NCBI GenBank assembly: GCA_037444575.1
Contig: JBBIME010000008.1
Coordinates: forward strand, 1 to 64,000
Direction of reading: 5' to 3'
Length of the DNA stretch: 64,000 nt
Source of the DNA: Bacteriovorax sp037444575
GTDB taxonomy: Bacteria > Bdellovibrionota > Bacteriovoracia > Bacteriovoracales > Bacteriovoracaceae
Each line of letters starts with the position of its first letter. Position 1 is the first letter of the stretch. A model generated the notes under the pieces. The model saw only the letters and a list, made by a program, of their open reading frames with translations, did not search any database and was not told the DNA's origin. This document shows positions 7,757 through 16,381 of this stretch, in pieces. Position numbers and translations under genes: made by a program.

Positions 7757-8398
7757 TTAAAAAGACGCTAAAGCAAAGCCCAAATTAAACATGAAATGAA
7801 TCAGGATCGGAACGCTGAGTGAATTTGTTTTCAATCTTTGCCATCCAAGAGCGAAGCTCAAAAAGATTACATAGATTGATTGATAGAGAACGAAAGTTTT
7901 AAATTCACTCGGCACAAACCAATAGCTGAGTAAATGTCCCACTGAAAAAAGAATAGTCGTTGTCGCTATTAAAAACCAATCTTTGCTATAAATTGCTTTC
8001 AGCGATTCCCACAAGGCCATTCTAAAGAGGAGCTCTTCAAGAAGAGGAGCAACTACTAAAAGAAAAAATAGTGTTATCAAAGAATGAAAGTCAAAAGGGA
8101 TGATAAGTCCAAAAGGCCCGGCCATTTTATAAACGAGAAATCCAGAGATAAGGGCACCAGAAGAGATAAGAAAATCTTTTAAAGTGATATTTTTCCAAAT
8201 TCTTATATTTTTTCGATAGCAAAAATAAGTAGTAAGAACAAAAATAACTTCAAATAAATAGGAATAGTACTCCGATACTGATCTCCAAAATGTCTCCAAT
8301 CCTAGCCTTAAGATGAGAAATATTGATATCAAAAAAATAGCGGAAATTTTTTGAGATTTATTTTCCAATCTTAGAGAGCTCCAAAGGCATGAATTCAA
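7757..8398 (-). CDS. CPBP family intramembrane metalloprotease
   Basis: A membrane protein of about 213 residues with several hydrophobic segments. It carries the CPBP (Rce1/Abi) motifs: EELLFR (E121, E122, R126), GHLLSYW with His155, and HFMFNL with His201 and Asn205, which together bind the metal or activate water. These proteases act on membrane-anchored or prenylated proteins, or in bacteriocin self-protection. The ATG used here overlaps the upstream gene by 41 bases. An in-frame TTG ten codons later, which overlaps the previous stop region by only about 11 bases, is a reasonable alternative start. It is the last gene of the long minus-strand group headed by fab genes. Confidence 0.75.
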   Translation of the reverse strand: MNSCLWSSLRLENKSQKISAIFLISIFLILRLGLETFWRSVSEYYSYLFEVIFVLTTYFCYRKNIRIWKNITLKDFLISSGALISGFLVYKMAGPFGLIIPFDFHSLITLFFLLVVAPLLEELLFRMALWESLKAIYSKDWFLIATTTILFSVGHLLSYWFVPSEFKTFVLYQSIYVIFLSFALGWQRLKTNSLSVPILIHFMFNLGFALASF

Positions 8399-8792
8399 AT
8401 TTGGGATAATTCTTTTTTAATTCCGAAATCCAATCTTTAGAAGAAGTATTAAAAACTAATATTTTTTTTCTTTCACTGGCACTTTCTTGGACGATGGCAA
8501 TTTGCTCATCAATAACGTTGGCAATGTTACCAGTATTTTTAATATGAGAGAGGAAGATTTTTTTTCCGAAATTTTGGGTAAAGAAAACATCGGCCCGATT
8601 TGATTCTCTTTTTTTATCCGGATCCTGGGCATAAAGATATTGAGAAATTAATCCATCAAATAGGTAGTTAAATTCATCAAGACCCAAGAGATTTGTAGTA
8701 AGTTCTTCATCTGTAATCCAGAAGGCCCCAAGTACATCGGGAGTGAACAGGTCGATTACAGATTTTAAATTTGATGATGAATTAACTGGCAT
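8358..8792 (-). CDS. Hypothetical protein, 144 residues
   Basis: No family is recognised. The protein is soluble, with no signal peptide or membrane segment, mixed alpha/beta in look, with a segment of alternating strand and helix (KKIFLSHIKNTGNIANVIDEQ, then KILVFNTSSKDW) that resembles part of a Rossmann-like fold. Its start ATG overlaps the last codons of nusB by 11 bases and its end overlaps the CPBP gene, so it is translated from the same message. The tight overlaps argue that it is a real gene. No function is proposed. Confidence 0.6.
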   Translation of the reverse strand: MPVNSSSNLKSVIDLFTPDVLGAFWITDEELTTNLLGLDEFNYLFDGLISQYLYAQDPDKKRESNRADVFFTQNFGKKIFLSHIKNTGNIANVIDEQIAIVQESASERKKILVFNTSSKDWISELKKNYPKFEFMPLELSKIGK

Positions 8793-9291
8793 GATCTTTT
8801 GCTAATTTATCCAAAACGCTATTAATAAAGCCAGGAGCATCGTTAGGACAATATTTCTTAGCGATATTCACGTATTCATTAATAAAAACGCCTGGAGATG
8901 TATTTTTATCATTTAAGATCTCATATGAACCTAATAATAAAACGGCCAGATTCATGCGATCAACTTTAGCAAGGTTTCCACTTGTTAAATATTTTTCAAT
9001 CAATTCAGAATTTTCTTCTTCGTGTCGAAGAGAACCCAAAATTAAGTCGCGAGCAAAATTCTTTGTATGTACATCTATGATATTGTCAGGGTGTTCACTG
9101 TCTTCTTCATAATAAGATCTATCAAAAAGATTAAGAGCATCTTCAAATGCTTTATCGTCACTAATGATTTGGTTTTTTTCACCAACGAAATCTGAAAGCA
9201 AATGTTTATAGATAAATTTAAATGCGTACTCGCGGGCGAGGGATCTTTTTTGTAGTTTTGAGTTGTCGGTAGAGTTCTTATTGATAGTCAC
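8782..9291 (-). CDS. nusB: Transcription antitermination factor NusB
   Basis: NusB binds boxA RNA with S10 and supports antitermination of rRNA operons. The N-terminal RSLAREYAFKFIYKHL helix and the C-terminal NLAVLLLGSYEIL / GVFINEYVNIAKKYC / FINSVLDKLAKD blocks match the NusB fold. An upstream GTG (9300) would add three residues. I prefer the GTG at 9291 because AAAGGTG ends six bases before it, giving 169 residues. The gene overlaps the 3' end of nrdR by 14 bases. The nrdR-nusB neighbourhood is common in bacteria. Confidence 0.9.
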   Translation of the reverse strand: MTINKNSTDNSKLQKRSLAREYAFKFIYKHLLSDFVGEKNQIISDDKAFEDALNLFDRSYYEEDSEHPDNIIDVHTKNFARDLILGSLRHEEENSELIEKYLTSGNLAKVDRMNLAVLLLGSYEILNDKNTSPGVFINEYVNIAKKYCPNDAPGFINSVLDKLAKDHAS

Positions 9292-9772
9292 GTTTATCAC
9301 CTTTGTCGCTAATAGATTTTTCTGAGTGGAGATTGTTTTTCAGACCGTAGACGAAATCCTCGATGTCTTGATAGTCCCAATAAAATGAGGCAAATCTGAC
9401 ATAAGAGACGCGGTCTAATTTCTTTAATCGATCCATGATGATTTCACCAAGATCAGAGGCCTGCACTTCTGTTTGAGAGATTTCTAATAAAGACCTCTCA
9501 ACACCGTTAATTAAAAGATTGATGTCATCAATGGAAATTGGTCTTTTTTGACAGGCCTTCTTAAGACCTTTCATAATTTTTTCGCGATTATAATTTTCGC
9601 GACGACCGTCTTTTTTTACAATCAACGGCATTTGAATTTGTATTTTTTCGTAAGTTGTAAAACGCATTTCACAAGCGTCACACTTACGACGTCTACGTAC
9701 AGAGTTTTCTTCAAGAAGCATTCTTGAATCAATTACTCTCGTGTCTTGGGCATTACAGCTCGGGCAGTGCAT
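9278..9772 (-). CDS. nrdR: Ribonucleotide reductase regulator NrdR
   Basis: NrdR represses ribonucleotide reductase genes in response to ATP/dATP. The N-terminal zinc ribbon has Cys3, Cys6, Cys31 and Cys34, with the DNA-binding segment RRRRKCDACEMRFTTYE, and the ATP-cone domain covers about residues 46-136 (IVKKDGRRENYNREKIMKGL). The length of 164 residues is standard. It sits one base after the glyA start side in the minus-strand operon, between glyA and nusB. No nrd genes or NrdR boxes were noticed in this window. Confidence 0.95.
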   Translation of the reverse strand: MHCPSCNAQDTRVIDSRMLLEENSVRRRRKCDACEMRFTTYEKIQIQMPLIVKKDGRRENYNREKIMKGLKKACQKRPISIDDINLLINGVERSLLEISQTEVQASDLGEIIMDRLKKLDRVSYVRFASFYWDYQDIEDFVYGLKNNLHSEKSISDKGDKRDYQ

Positions 9773-9773
9773 A

Positions 9774-11027
9774 TTATTTATAAACCGGATAAGTTTTGCA
9801 AAGTTCTAAAACTTTAACTTTAATTTTTTTAAGAACTTCTTCATTCGTACTATTTGTAAGCGCCTGATGAATCCAATCAGCAAGCACAACCATATGTTCC
9901 TCTTTTAGTCCACGAGTTGTGATGGCCGGAGTTCCAAGACGTACGCCACTTGTAATAAATGGTGAGCGCTTGTCTTTAGGAATCATATTTTTATTACAAG
10001 TGATCCCAGCGTGCTCAAGGGCCTTTTCAGCATCTTTACCTGAAAGTCCAACAGAGTCTGTTTTTACCAGGACTAAGTGATTGTCTGTTCCGCCTGATAC
10101 GAGATCAATTCCTTTTTCTATTAAACTTGCCGCAAGCTTTTTAGAGTTAGCGACAACTTGTTTTTGATAAGCAACAAACGATGGTTCAAGAGCTTCTTTG
10201 AATGAGACAGCTTTAGCTGCAATCACGTGCTCAAGAGGTCCTCCCTGGATTCCCGGGAAAACATTTGAGTTAATTTTTTTAAACAACTCTTCTTCGTTTG
10301 TGAGGATTAATCCCCCACGAGGGCCACGGAGAGTCTTATGTGTTGTTGATGTTGTTACATGAGCGTAAGGAATAGGGGAGATATGAAGTCCTGCTGCTAC
10401 TAACCCAGCAATATGGGCCATATCAACCATAAACATTGCTCCAACTTCATCTGCAATTTCTCTCATGATTTTAAAATCAATTTCACGAGCGTAAGCAGAA
10501 GCTCCACCAACAATCAATTTTGGTTTTTCAGCTTTAGCAATTTCGCGAATGAGGTTGTAATCAAGTCTTTCAGTGTCTGGATGGAGTCCATAAGAAACAA
10601 ATTTAAAAAGTTTTCCTGAGAAATTAACAGGAGAGCCGTGAGTTAAGTGTCCACCTTCAGCAAGGTTCATCCCTAGAACTTTGTCTCCGTATTCAAGCAT
10701 GGAAAAATAAGCTCCCATGTTTGCCTGACTTCCCGAGTGAGGTTGAACGTTTGCAAATTTAGCATTGAAAAGTTTTGTGACTCGATCAATTGCTAGAAGT
10801 TCTGCAAGATCAACGAACTCGCATCCGCCGTAGTAGCGCTTATTAGGCAATCCTTCAGCATATTTATTCGTGAGGATTGAACCTTGGGCCTGCATAACTG
10901 CTGGGCTTGTATAATTTTCCGAAGCGATAAGTTCTAATCCATCTTCCTGGCGAGTTCGCTCAAGTTCAATGATCTTAAAAATTTCTGGGTCTGTTTTTGC
11001 CAGTTCGCTTTCTCTATTTGGAAACAT
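9774..11027 (-). CDS. glyA: Serine hydroxymethyltransferase
   Basis: A PLP enzyme that interconverts serine and glycine and loads tetrahydrofolate with a one-carbon unit. The 417-residue length is typical. Clear landmarks are LIASENYTS (33-41), NKYAEGLPNKRYYGG (54-68), PHSGSQANM, the active-site lysine Lys231 in TTHKTLRGPRGG and FPGIQGGPLEH. It follows fabF by two bases and precedes nrdR by one, so it is cotranscribed with them. Placement of glyA directly behind fabF links lipid synthesis with one-carbon and nucleotide genes in this organism. Confidence 0.97.
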   Translation of the reverse strand: MFPNRESELAKTDPEIFKIIELERTRQEDGLELIASENYTSPAVMQAQGSILTNKYAEGLPNKRYYGGCEFVDLAELLAIDRVTKLFNAKFANVQPHSGSQANMGAYFSMLEYGDKVLGMNLAEGGHLTHGSPVNFSGKLFKFVSYGLHPDTERLDYNLIREIAKAEKPKLIVGGASAYAREIDFKIMREIADEVGAMFMVDMAHIAGLVAAGLHISPIPYAHVTTSTTHKTLRGPRGGLILTNEEELFKKINSNVFPGIQGGPLEHVIAAKAVSFKEALEPSFVAYQKQVVANSKKLAASLIEKGIDLVSGGTDNHLVLVKTDSVGLSGKDAEKALEHAGITCNKNMIPKDKRSPFITSGVRLGTPAITTRGLKEEHMVVLADWIHQALTNSTNEEVLKKIKVKVLELCKTYPVYK

Positions 11028-11029
11028 AT

Positions 11030-12289
11030 CTATACCTTCTTTAAAACGAGTGATGAGTTCGTTCCACCAAATCCAAATGAATTGTTAAGAGCGTATTTAA
11101 TGTCAGCTTTAATGGCCTTATTAGGGACATAATTTAAATCGCACTCAGGGTCTTGATGTTCAAGGTTAATCGTTGGAGGAATGATTCCTGTGTGAAGTGC
11201 CATCGCACAGTAAATAGCTTCAATTCCGCCAGCAGCACCTAGAAGGTGTCCTGTCATCGACTTAGTAGATGAAACATAAAGATTTTTAGCATGATCACCA
11301 AAAGTTTTTTTGATGGCCTTGGTTTCACCTATATCTCCAAGTGGAGTAGATGTTCCGTGAGCATTAACGTAACCAATTTCATTAAAATTGATACCTGCAT
11401 TTTCTACTGCCATTCTCATGCTGTTGCATGCGCCTTCTCCTTCCGGATGTGGGGCAGTGATATGGTAGGCGTCTGAAGTTGCTCCATGGCCTACGATTTC
11501 AGCGTAGATCTTAGCTCCTCTTGCAACGGCCTTATCGTAATTTTCTAAAATTAAAATTCCGGCCCCTTCTCCTAAAACAAATCCATCGCGATCAATATCA
11601 AATGGTCTACTTGCTCGCTGAGGTTCATCATTTCGACGTGAGAGAGCTTTCATCGTAATGAATCCTGACATTCCTAACTGTCCGACAACTGCCTCTGATC
11701 CACCAGAGACCATCACGTCTTGGCGACCAAGCATGATTTCATAACAGGCAGCAGAGAGAGCGTGAGAAGCTGAAGCACAAGCTGATGAGATTGTGTAATT
11801 TAAGCCGTGAAGTCCAAAGCGAATAGAAATTAATCCAGTCGACATATTTGGAATAACTGCAGGAATGAAAAAAGGAGAAACTCTTTTCGGGCCTTTTTCA
11901 AACATAGTATGAGCAGTTCTTTCTATTTCAGGAAAACCGCCGATACCAACACCTAAAATACTTCCCATTCGGTGAGAGTCATACGTGTTGTTAATTTTGT
12001 TATCTGTAATAAGTCCAGCATCGTTTAGCGCTTCATATGCTGAGTGCATAGCAAAGTGAATGAAGCGATCGTAGCGAGGAGCTTCTTTTGGTTCAAGTAT
12101 ATGGTCAGCGATGGTGAAATTTTTAACTTCGCCAGCGATTTTTGTTAACATTTGTTCGGTGTTTGCTTGTTCGATCAAGCTCACTCCCGATTTGCCTTGA
12201 ATGGAATTTTCCCATGTATCTTTGAGTGAATGACCAAGTCCTGTGATCATACCCATTCCGGTAATGGCAACTCGATTGATTTTAGTCAT
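11030..12289 (-). CDS. fabF: 3-oxoacyl-[ACP] synthase II (FabF)
   Basis: Condenses malonyl-ACP with growing acyl-ACP in fatty-acid elongation. Of 419 residues from the chosen start, landmarks are RVAITGMGMITGLG at the N-terminus, the active-site cysteine in SSACASASHAL, and the two catalytic histidines in NAHGTSTPLGD and MTGHLLGAAGG. The open frame runs 13 codons further upstream, but the ATG at 12289 is preceded by GGAGA at six bases and starts where FabF homology starts. It follows acpP after a gap that holds a terminator-like hairpin. Confidence 0.96.
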   Translation of the reverse strand: MTKINRVAITGMGMITGLGHSLKDTWENSIQGKSGVSLIEQANTEQMLTKIAGEVKNFTIADHILEPKEAPRYDRFIHFAMHSAYEALNDAGLITDNKINNTYDSHRMGSILGVGIGGFPEIERTAHTMFEKGPKRVSPFFIPAVIPNMSTGLISIRFGLHGLNYTISSACASASHALSAACYEIMLGRQDVMVSGGSEAVVGQLGMSGFITMKALSRRNDEPQRASRPFDIDRDGFVLGEGAGILILENYDKAVARGAKIYAEIVGHGATSDAYHITAPHPEGEGACNSMRMAVENAGINFNEIGYVNAHGTSTPLGDIGETKAIKKTFGDHAKNLYVSSTKSMTGHLLGAAGGIEAIYCAMALHTGIIPPTINLEHQDPECDLNYVPNKAIKADIKYALNNSFGFGGTNSSLVLKKV

Positions 12290-12320
12290 GAATTGTCTCC
12301 GCGTGATTTTTACCCTGTAA

Positions 12321-12347
12321 AACAACAAAGGCCCCGTTAGGGGCCTT
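12321..12347 (-). terminator. Terminator or attenuator between acpP and fabF
   Basis: On the minus strand an 8-bp GC-rich stem AAGGCCCC/GGGGCCTT with a 4-base loop (12328-12347) is followed by TTTGTTGTTTT. It lies just past the acpP stop. Partial termination here would explain how the small, abundant acyl carrier protein can be made in excess over fabF from one operon. Confidence 0.7.
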
Positions 12348-12358
12348 AATTATTTAAA

Positions 12359-12586
12359 TTAGGCTTGTTTTTTTTCTAAATAAGTAACGATGTCTTTTAC
12401 TGTTTTTAATCCTTCAGCTTCTTCCTCAGGAATTTCTACACCAAATTCATCTTCCATCTTCATCATCAATTCAACGATATCAAGTGAATCAAGATTTAGA
12501 TCGTCAACGAAACTAGTTTCAAGATTGATTTTTGAGATATCAATTTTCGTTGCATCACTGATAAGTTTAATTACTTTGTCTTTCAT
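12359..12586 (-). CDS. acpP: Acyl carrier protein
   Basis: The 75-residue carrier holds growing acyl chains on a phosphopantetheine arm. The attachment site is Ser34 in LNLDSLDIVELMM, and the protein is acidic throughout, ending in GLKTVKDIVTYLEKKQA. The frame continues eight codons upstream, but the ATG at 12586 has an AGGAG site seven bases before it and matches the normal ACP start (MKDKVIKLIS). It lies between fabG and fabF, the standard arrangement. Confidence 0.97.
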   Translation of the reverse strand: MKDKVIKLISDATKIDISKINLETSFVDDLNLDSLDIVELMMKMEDEFGVEIPEEEAEGLKTVKDIVTYLEKKQA

Positions 12587-12628
12587 TAAAAAACTCCTAA
12601 AAATTTTCAAAAATAAGTAATAGTTTTA

Positions 12629-13390
12629 TTAGATGTATAGTCCGCCGTCAATTTTAATCGTTTCTCCAGTGATATACGACGATGCTTTGCTCAATAAAAA
12701 GCAGACTAAATTGGCCACTTCTTCTGCATCGCCCATACGTTTTAAAGGGATGGAGTTTAGGTAAGCCTCTTTTACTTTCTCATCTAGAGTATGTGTCATA
12801 TCAGTTGTAATGAATCCCGGACAAATTGCGTTACAGCGGATATTTCTTGAAGCCAGCTCTTTTGCATAAGACTTCGTAAAGCCAATAAGACCTGCTTTAG
12901 AAGCAGAGTAGGCAATTTGAGAAGCATTTCCCATTAGACCTACAATCGAACTAACGTTAACCACTGAAACATTCTCGGCCTTTAAAAAGCTGCGAGAAAG
13001 AATTTGTGTCAACATGATTGCTGAAGTGAGGTTTGTGTTTATTGTCTGAACAACATCCTCTTCTTTTAAGCGCAAAACAATTTGGTCTTTTGAAATGCCG
13101 GCATTGTTAACTAGACCTGTAATAGGCCCATTCTCTTCAATGAATTTTTCAACAGCAGCTTTCATTTGTGCCGTATTAGTCACATCAAATAGAAGTGCAG
13201 TTGCTTTGCTGGCCCCTTTTGTCTCTAGTTCTTCTTTTAATTTCATGGCAGCAGCTTCATCGCCTCTGTAGTTGAAAACAACATGAGCACCTTGAATTGC
13301 GAGGGCCTCTGCCATCTTTTTTCCAAGTCCTCTTGAAGCACCAGTAACTAATACTGTTTTACCTTTTAGATCATTATAAGTAGCAATCAT
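12629..13390 (-). CDS. fabG: 3-oxoacyl-[ACP] reductase FabG
   Basis: NADPH-dependent reduction of 3-ketoacyl-ACP. A classical SDR of 253 residues: TGASRGLG at 16-23, NNAG in LVNNAGISKDQ, catalytic Ser in NVSSIVGLMGNA, YSASKAG and the C-terminal YITGETIKIDGGLYI seen in FabG. It follows fabD after one base. Its position inside the fab cluster removes the usual doubt about SDR function. Confidence 0.96.
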   Translation of the reverse strand: MIATYNDLKGKTVLVTGASRGLGKKMAEALAIQGAHVVFNYRGDEAAAMKLKEELETKGASKATALLFDVTNTAQMKAAVEKFIEENGPITGLVNNAGISKDQIVLRLKEEDVVQTINTNLTSAIMLTQILSRSFLKAENVSVVNVSSIVGLMGNASQIAYSASKAGLIGFTKSYAKELASRNIRCNAICPGFITTDMTHTLDEKVKEAYLNSIPLKRMGDAEEVANLVCFLLSKASSYITGETIKIDGGLYI

Positions 13391-13391
13391 T

Positions 13392-14336
13392 TTAGACTCC
13401 TAAAACTTGTGCGAGCTCCAAAAGAGCTTCGTCTTTATCAAGGCAGATAACTTTGATGTCCTTATTAATTTTGCGAACGAGACCCATTAAAACTTTTCCC
13501 GGACCTACTTCAATACAGATTGTGTCAGAGGGCAATTTCTCAATGGATTGAGTCCAAAGCACAGGCCCATAAGCTTGATGATAAAGATTGTTGATAATTG
13601 TTTCCGGACTTGTTCCTACTGGATATTCGTGAGCGTCGATGTTGGCGATATAAGGAACTTTATTTTCATGCCACTTAAAGTGTGTGAAAGCGTCCTTCAA
13701 TTTATCAGCAGCAGGTTTCATAAGGCTTGAGTGAAAAGGAGCAGAGACATTGAGTTCCATCGCACGATGAGGCTCTTTATAATTTTCCGAAAGCCAAGCA
13801 ACTGCACGAGCACATGCCGCGCTTTCTCCAGAGATAACAATTTGCGAAGGATCGTTAAAATTAGCAGGCATAACTTCAGAGCCTGGTTTTGAAGCTTGCT
13901 TACACGCTTTTGTCACAATATCAGCAGGAACTTTTAAGATCGCAAACATCTTTCCCATGCCGACAGGAACAGCTTCTTGCATATATTTTCCACGCAAATG
14001 AACAGCGTGAATAGCATCGTAAGGAGAAAGCACGCCTGCGGCCACAAGAGCAGCGTATTCGCCAACTGAGTGTCCTAAAACGCGATCTACTTTCACGTTG
14101 TGCTTGTTTAAAAATTCCATGAGGTGATTATAGAGAGTCACAGAATGTTTTAGGATTGCCGGCTGAGTGTTGTGAGTTAATTTTAATTCCTCTTCTGGCC
14201 CTTCATGCATTAATTTTTTTAAATCGTATCCTAAGATTTCATTTCCTTTGTCAAAGAGTGTGTGGTCGAGATCTTTTCCCATTCCTACGTATTGCGATCC
14301 CTGGCCTGGAAAAAGTAACGTAACAGATTTACCCAT
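13392..14336 (-). CDS. fabD: Malonyl-CoA:ACP transacylase FabD
   Basis: Transfers malonate from CoA to ACP. The protein of 314 residues has FPGQGSQYVGMG near the start, the nucleophile in GHSVGEYAAL, the Arg region LRGKYMQEAVPVGMGKM, and His in NVSAPFHSSLM. The frame opens with TTG at 14342, but the ATG two codons later has AAGGA seven bases upstream and is the likelier start. It is between fabH and fabG in the cluster. Confidence 0.95.
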   Translation of the reverse strand: MGKSVTLLFPGQGSQYVGMGKDLDHTLFDKGNEILGYDLKKLMHEGPEEELKLTHNTQPAILKHSVTLYNHLMEFLNKHNVKVDRVLGHSVGEYAALVAAGVLSPYDAIHAVHLRGKYMQEAVPVGMGKMFAILKVPADIVTKACKQASKPGSEVMPANFNDPSQIVISGESAACARAVAWLSENYKEPHRAMELNVSAPFHSSLMKPAADKLKDAFTHFKWHENKVPYIANIDAHEYPVGTSPETIINNLYHQAYGPVLWTQSIEKLPSDTICIEVGPGKVLMGLVRKINKDIKVICLDKDEALLELAQVLGV

Positions 14337-14351
14337 AAACAATTCCTTGTT

Positions 14352-15353
14352 CTAGTATCTTAATAATGTAGCACCTGCAGTTAGGCCCGCTCCGAAAGCA
14401 TCAAAGAGAATAACTTGTCCTCGTTTGATTCTTCCATCCATGATGGCCTCATGAAAAGCAATCGGCACAGTCGCAGCAGATGTGTTTCCGTATTTATGAA
14501 TATTCACGATCATTTTTTCCATGCTCATATCCAGAAGATTTGCAGTGGTTTCAATGATTCTTATATTGGCCTGATGAGGAACAACCCAATCAACTTTATC
14601 TTTAGACATGCCGGCCATTTCCAAAACTTTTCTTCCATTGTCTGCAAGAGTTCTCGTGGCCACTTTGAACATTTCTTTTCCCTTCATTTGCATGAAGTGA
14701 GTTCCTTCTTCAATGTGTTGGCATGTAATTGGCGTTACAGCTCCACCAATTGGCTGGTCAAAAAATTCTCCGCCAGTTCCGTCTGAGTTTAGAATGCTAG
14801 ATAGAATTTTTGATTCAGATCCCTCTTCAGCACGTCCGACGATTGCTACACCACAACCATCTCCAAAGAGAATGCATGAATTTCTATCTTTCCAATTCAC
14901 TTCTCTTGAAAGCATTTCAGAACCAATGACTAGAACATTTTTTGCCAATCCAGTTTTAATGAATGAGTTGGCCATGTTAACGCCATAAACGAATCCTGAA
15001 CACGCCACTGAAATATCGAGGCAAGTGCAGTTATTTGTAATGCCTAATTTAACTTGTAAAATACAAGCAGAGTTAGGAAGTTTTACATCGGGAGTAACTG
15101 AAGCAAAAATAATGAAGTCGATATCGTTAGGTTCTAGATTAGCGGCTTTGAGGGCATCTCTGGTTGCATAGAGGGCCATGTCTGTAGGGAATTCTCCGCC
15201 TTCTGTTGAGCAGATTCTTCTCTCTTTAATTCCCGTTCTTTCATAAATCCATTGGTCGTTTGTTTCGACAATTTTTTCTAGATCAAAGTTTGTTACAACT
15301 TTTTTGGGAACGTACATCCCAGTTCCTAGTATCTTAGATTCATAGGTCTTCAT
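14352..15353 (-). CDS. fabH: 3-oxoacyl-[ACP] synthase III FabH
   Basis: Starts fatty-acid synthesis by joining acetyl-CoA (or another primer) with malonyl-ACP. The 333-residue sequence shows NDQWIYERTGIKERRI, the catalytic Cys in DISVACSGFVYG, His in VPHQANIRII and Asn in YGNTSAAT. It heads the fab gene row. In many bacteria plsX lies between rpmF and fabH; here it is absent and a terminator separates the two, so fabH probably has its own promoter in the short gap after that terminator. Confidence 0.96.
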   Translation of the reverse strand: MKTYESKILGTGMYVPKKVVTNFDLEKIVETNDQWIYERTGIKERRICSTEGGEFPTDMALYATRDALKAANLEPNDIDFIIFASVTPDVKLPNSACILQVKLGITNNCTCLDISVACSGFVYGVNMANSFIKTGLAKNVLVIGSEMLSREVNWKDRNSCILFGDGCGVAIVGRAEEGSESKILSSILNSDGTGGEFFDQPIGGAVTPITCQHIEEGTHFMQMKGKEMFKVATRTLADNGRKVLEMAGMSKDKVDWVVPHQANIRIIETTANLLDMSMEKMIVNIHKYGNTSAATVPIAFHEAIMDGRIKRGQVILFDAFGAGLTAGATLLRY

Positions 15354-15380
15354 CGTGATGTCCTAGTAAAGGGGGCCAAT

Positions 15381-15418
15381 AAAAAAGAAGCCCTTATCTT
15401 CTTGCGAATTTAAGGGCC
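15381..15418 (-). terminator. Intrinsic terminator between rpmF and fabH
   Basis: On the minus strand an 8-bp stem GGCCCTTA/TAAGGGCT (one G-U pair, 14-base loop) is followed by TCTTTTTTATT. It closes the DUF177-rpmF unit and leaves 27 bases for a fabH promoter and ribosome site. Confidence 0.7.
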
Positions 15419-15452
15419 TACTTTATTTAAATTTAAAATTATAAATGTAAAA

Positions 15453-15659
15453 TTATTCTGCTTCAGCTTCAGTTTGAGCTTTTACAGTAACAACTTGTTT
15501 CCCTTTGTAGAATCCACAAGCGCTACAAACAGCGTGAGGCATTACATGTACTCCACAGTTTGAACAAGTCATTGGGTGTTTTCTATAAAGTTTATGGTGT
15601 TGACCAGCTCTTCTTAAACCTTTTCTTGAAACTGAATTTTTCTTCTTAGGAACTGCCAT
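15453..15659 (-). CDS. rpmF: 50S ribosomal protein L32
   Basis: A basic protein of 68 residues beginning MAVPKKKNSVSRKGLRRAGQ, the normal L32 start, with the zinc-binding form of the middle (CSNCG and CSACG, four cysteines). The C-terminus is extended by an acidic tail (AQTEAEAE). It follows the DUF177 gene as in most bacteria, but with 131 bases between them, in which TTGCCG and TAAAGA spaced by 17 bases on the minus strand could be a separate promoter. Confidence 0.97.
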   Translation of the reverse strand: MAVPKKKNSVSRKGLRRAGQHHKLYRKHPMTCSNCGVHVMPHAVCSACGFYKGKQVVTVKAQTEAEAE

Positions 15660-15790
15660 TGTATACTCCGCGACAATTATTAAACTTCAACTGTATTAAA
15701 TTTTTTCAAATATGAAGGACATATCTTTACGCCAAGAAGGGTGTTTCGGCAAGTTTTTTTCAAAATGCCCTAGTGCGCAAAGAGCAAATA

Positions 15791-16306
15791 TTAAAAAAGA
15801 ACCGGATTTTTGCATTCTCCTTCGCAGCGCGGAAAAGGATCAATCTCAATATATATCTGCTCGTGAATAAATTCTTTTACGTCGGCAAGGCCCTTGTGGA
15901 AAAAATAAAGCTCCATTTCCTGCCCATCGGCAAATGCGGTCGTGCTTTCGGCGTATTCTGGTTTTTTTTCCTGGGTTTCATTCAAAAACACAGCACTCAA
16001 AGAAAGGTCAAGCTCTTGGGGAAGCGGGTAAAGGCAGCGAACACAAGGGCGATGAAAATGGGATTTTATATGAGCAAGAACAATCAGATGATCATTTAAA
16101 AAATTATTTGTTTTTCTAGTGATTTGAGCCTTGATTTGCATTGAGGCCGGAGCAAATTTTGCGTCCTCATCATTATCTTCTTCAAGCTCGACTAAAAGTG
16201 AGTTTACCCAATCAGTTTTTTTATCAATTTCATACTCTTCAATAATATCAAAGCTGTATTTGCTGACGTAAACTTGCGGGTCTAAGTGAGTGTTAATTTT
16301 GCTCAT
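15791..16306 (-). CDS. DUF177 (YceD) family protein
   Basis: YceD-type proteins sit next to rpmF almost everywhere and in E. coli and plants are linked to 23S rRNA/ribosome production. The 171-residue protein is acidic, with the family's CxxC in RPCVRCLYPLPQEL and a later NETQEKKPEY... ELYFF region. The C-terminal CEGECKNP holds two further cysteines, a variant of the usual CxGxC tail. Length and position next to rpmF support the call. Confidence 0.88.
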   Translation of the reverse strand: MSKINTHLDPQVYVSKYSFDIIEEYEIDKKTDWVNSLLVELEEDNDEDAKFAPASMQIKAQITRKTNNFLNDHLIVLAHIKSHFHRPCVRCLYPLPQELDLSLSAVFLNETQEKKPEYAESTTAFADGQEMELYFFHKGLADVKEFIHEQIYIEIDPFPRCEGECKNPVLF

Positions 16307-16381
16307 AAATGTGAATCCATCTTATCAATTTTTGTGAAGAATTGATTTAACTCAAGAGTTTTTAAAAGTACAATCGAAAGC

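Noticed and set aside
7750..7770. Short hairpin AGCGT/ACGCT between the methyltransferase and CPBP genes
   Set aside because: Only 5 bp with a weak tail; not listed as a terminator.
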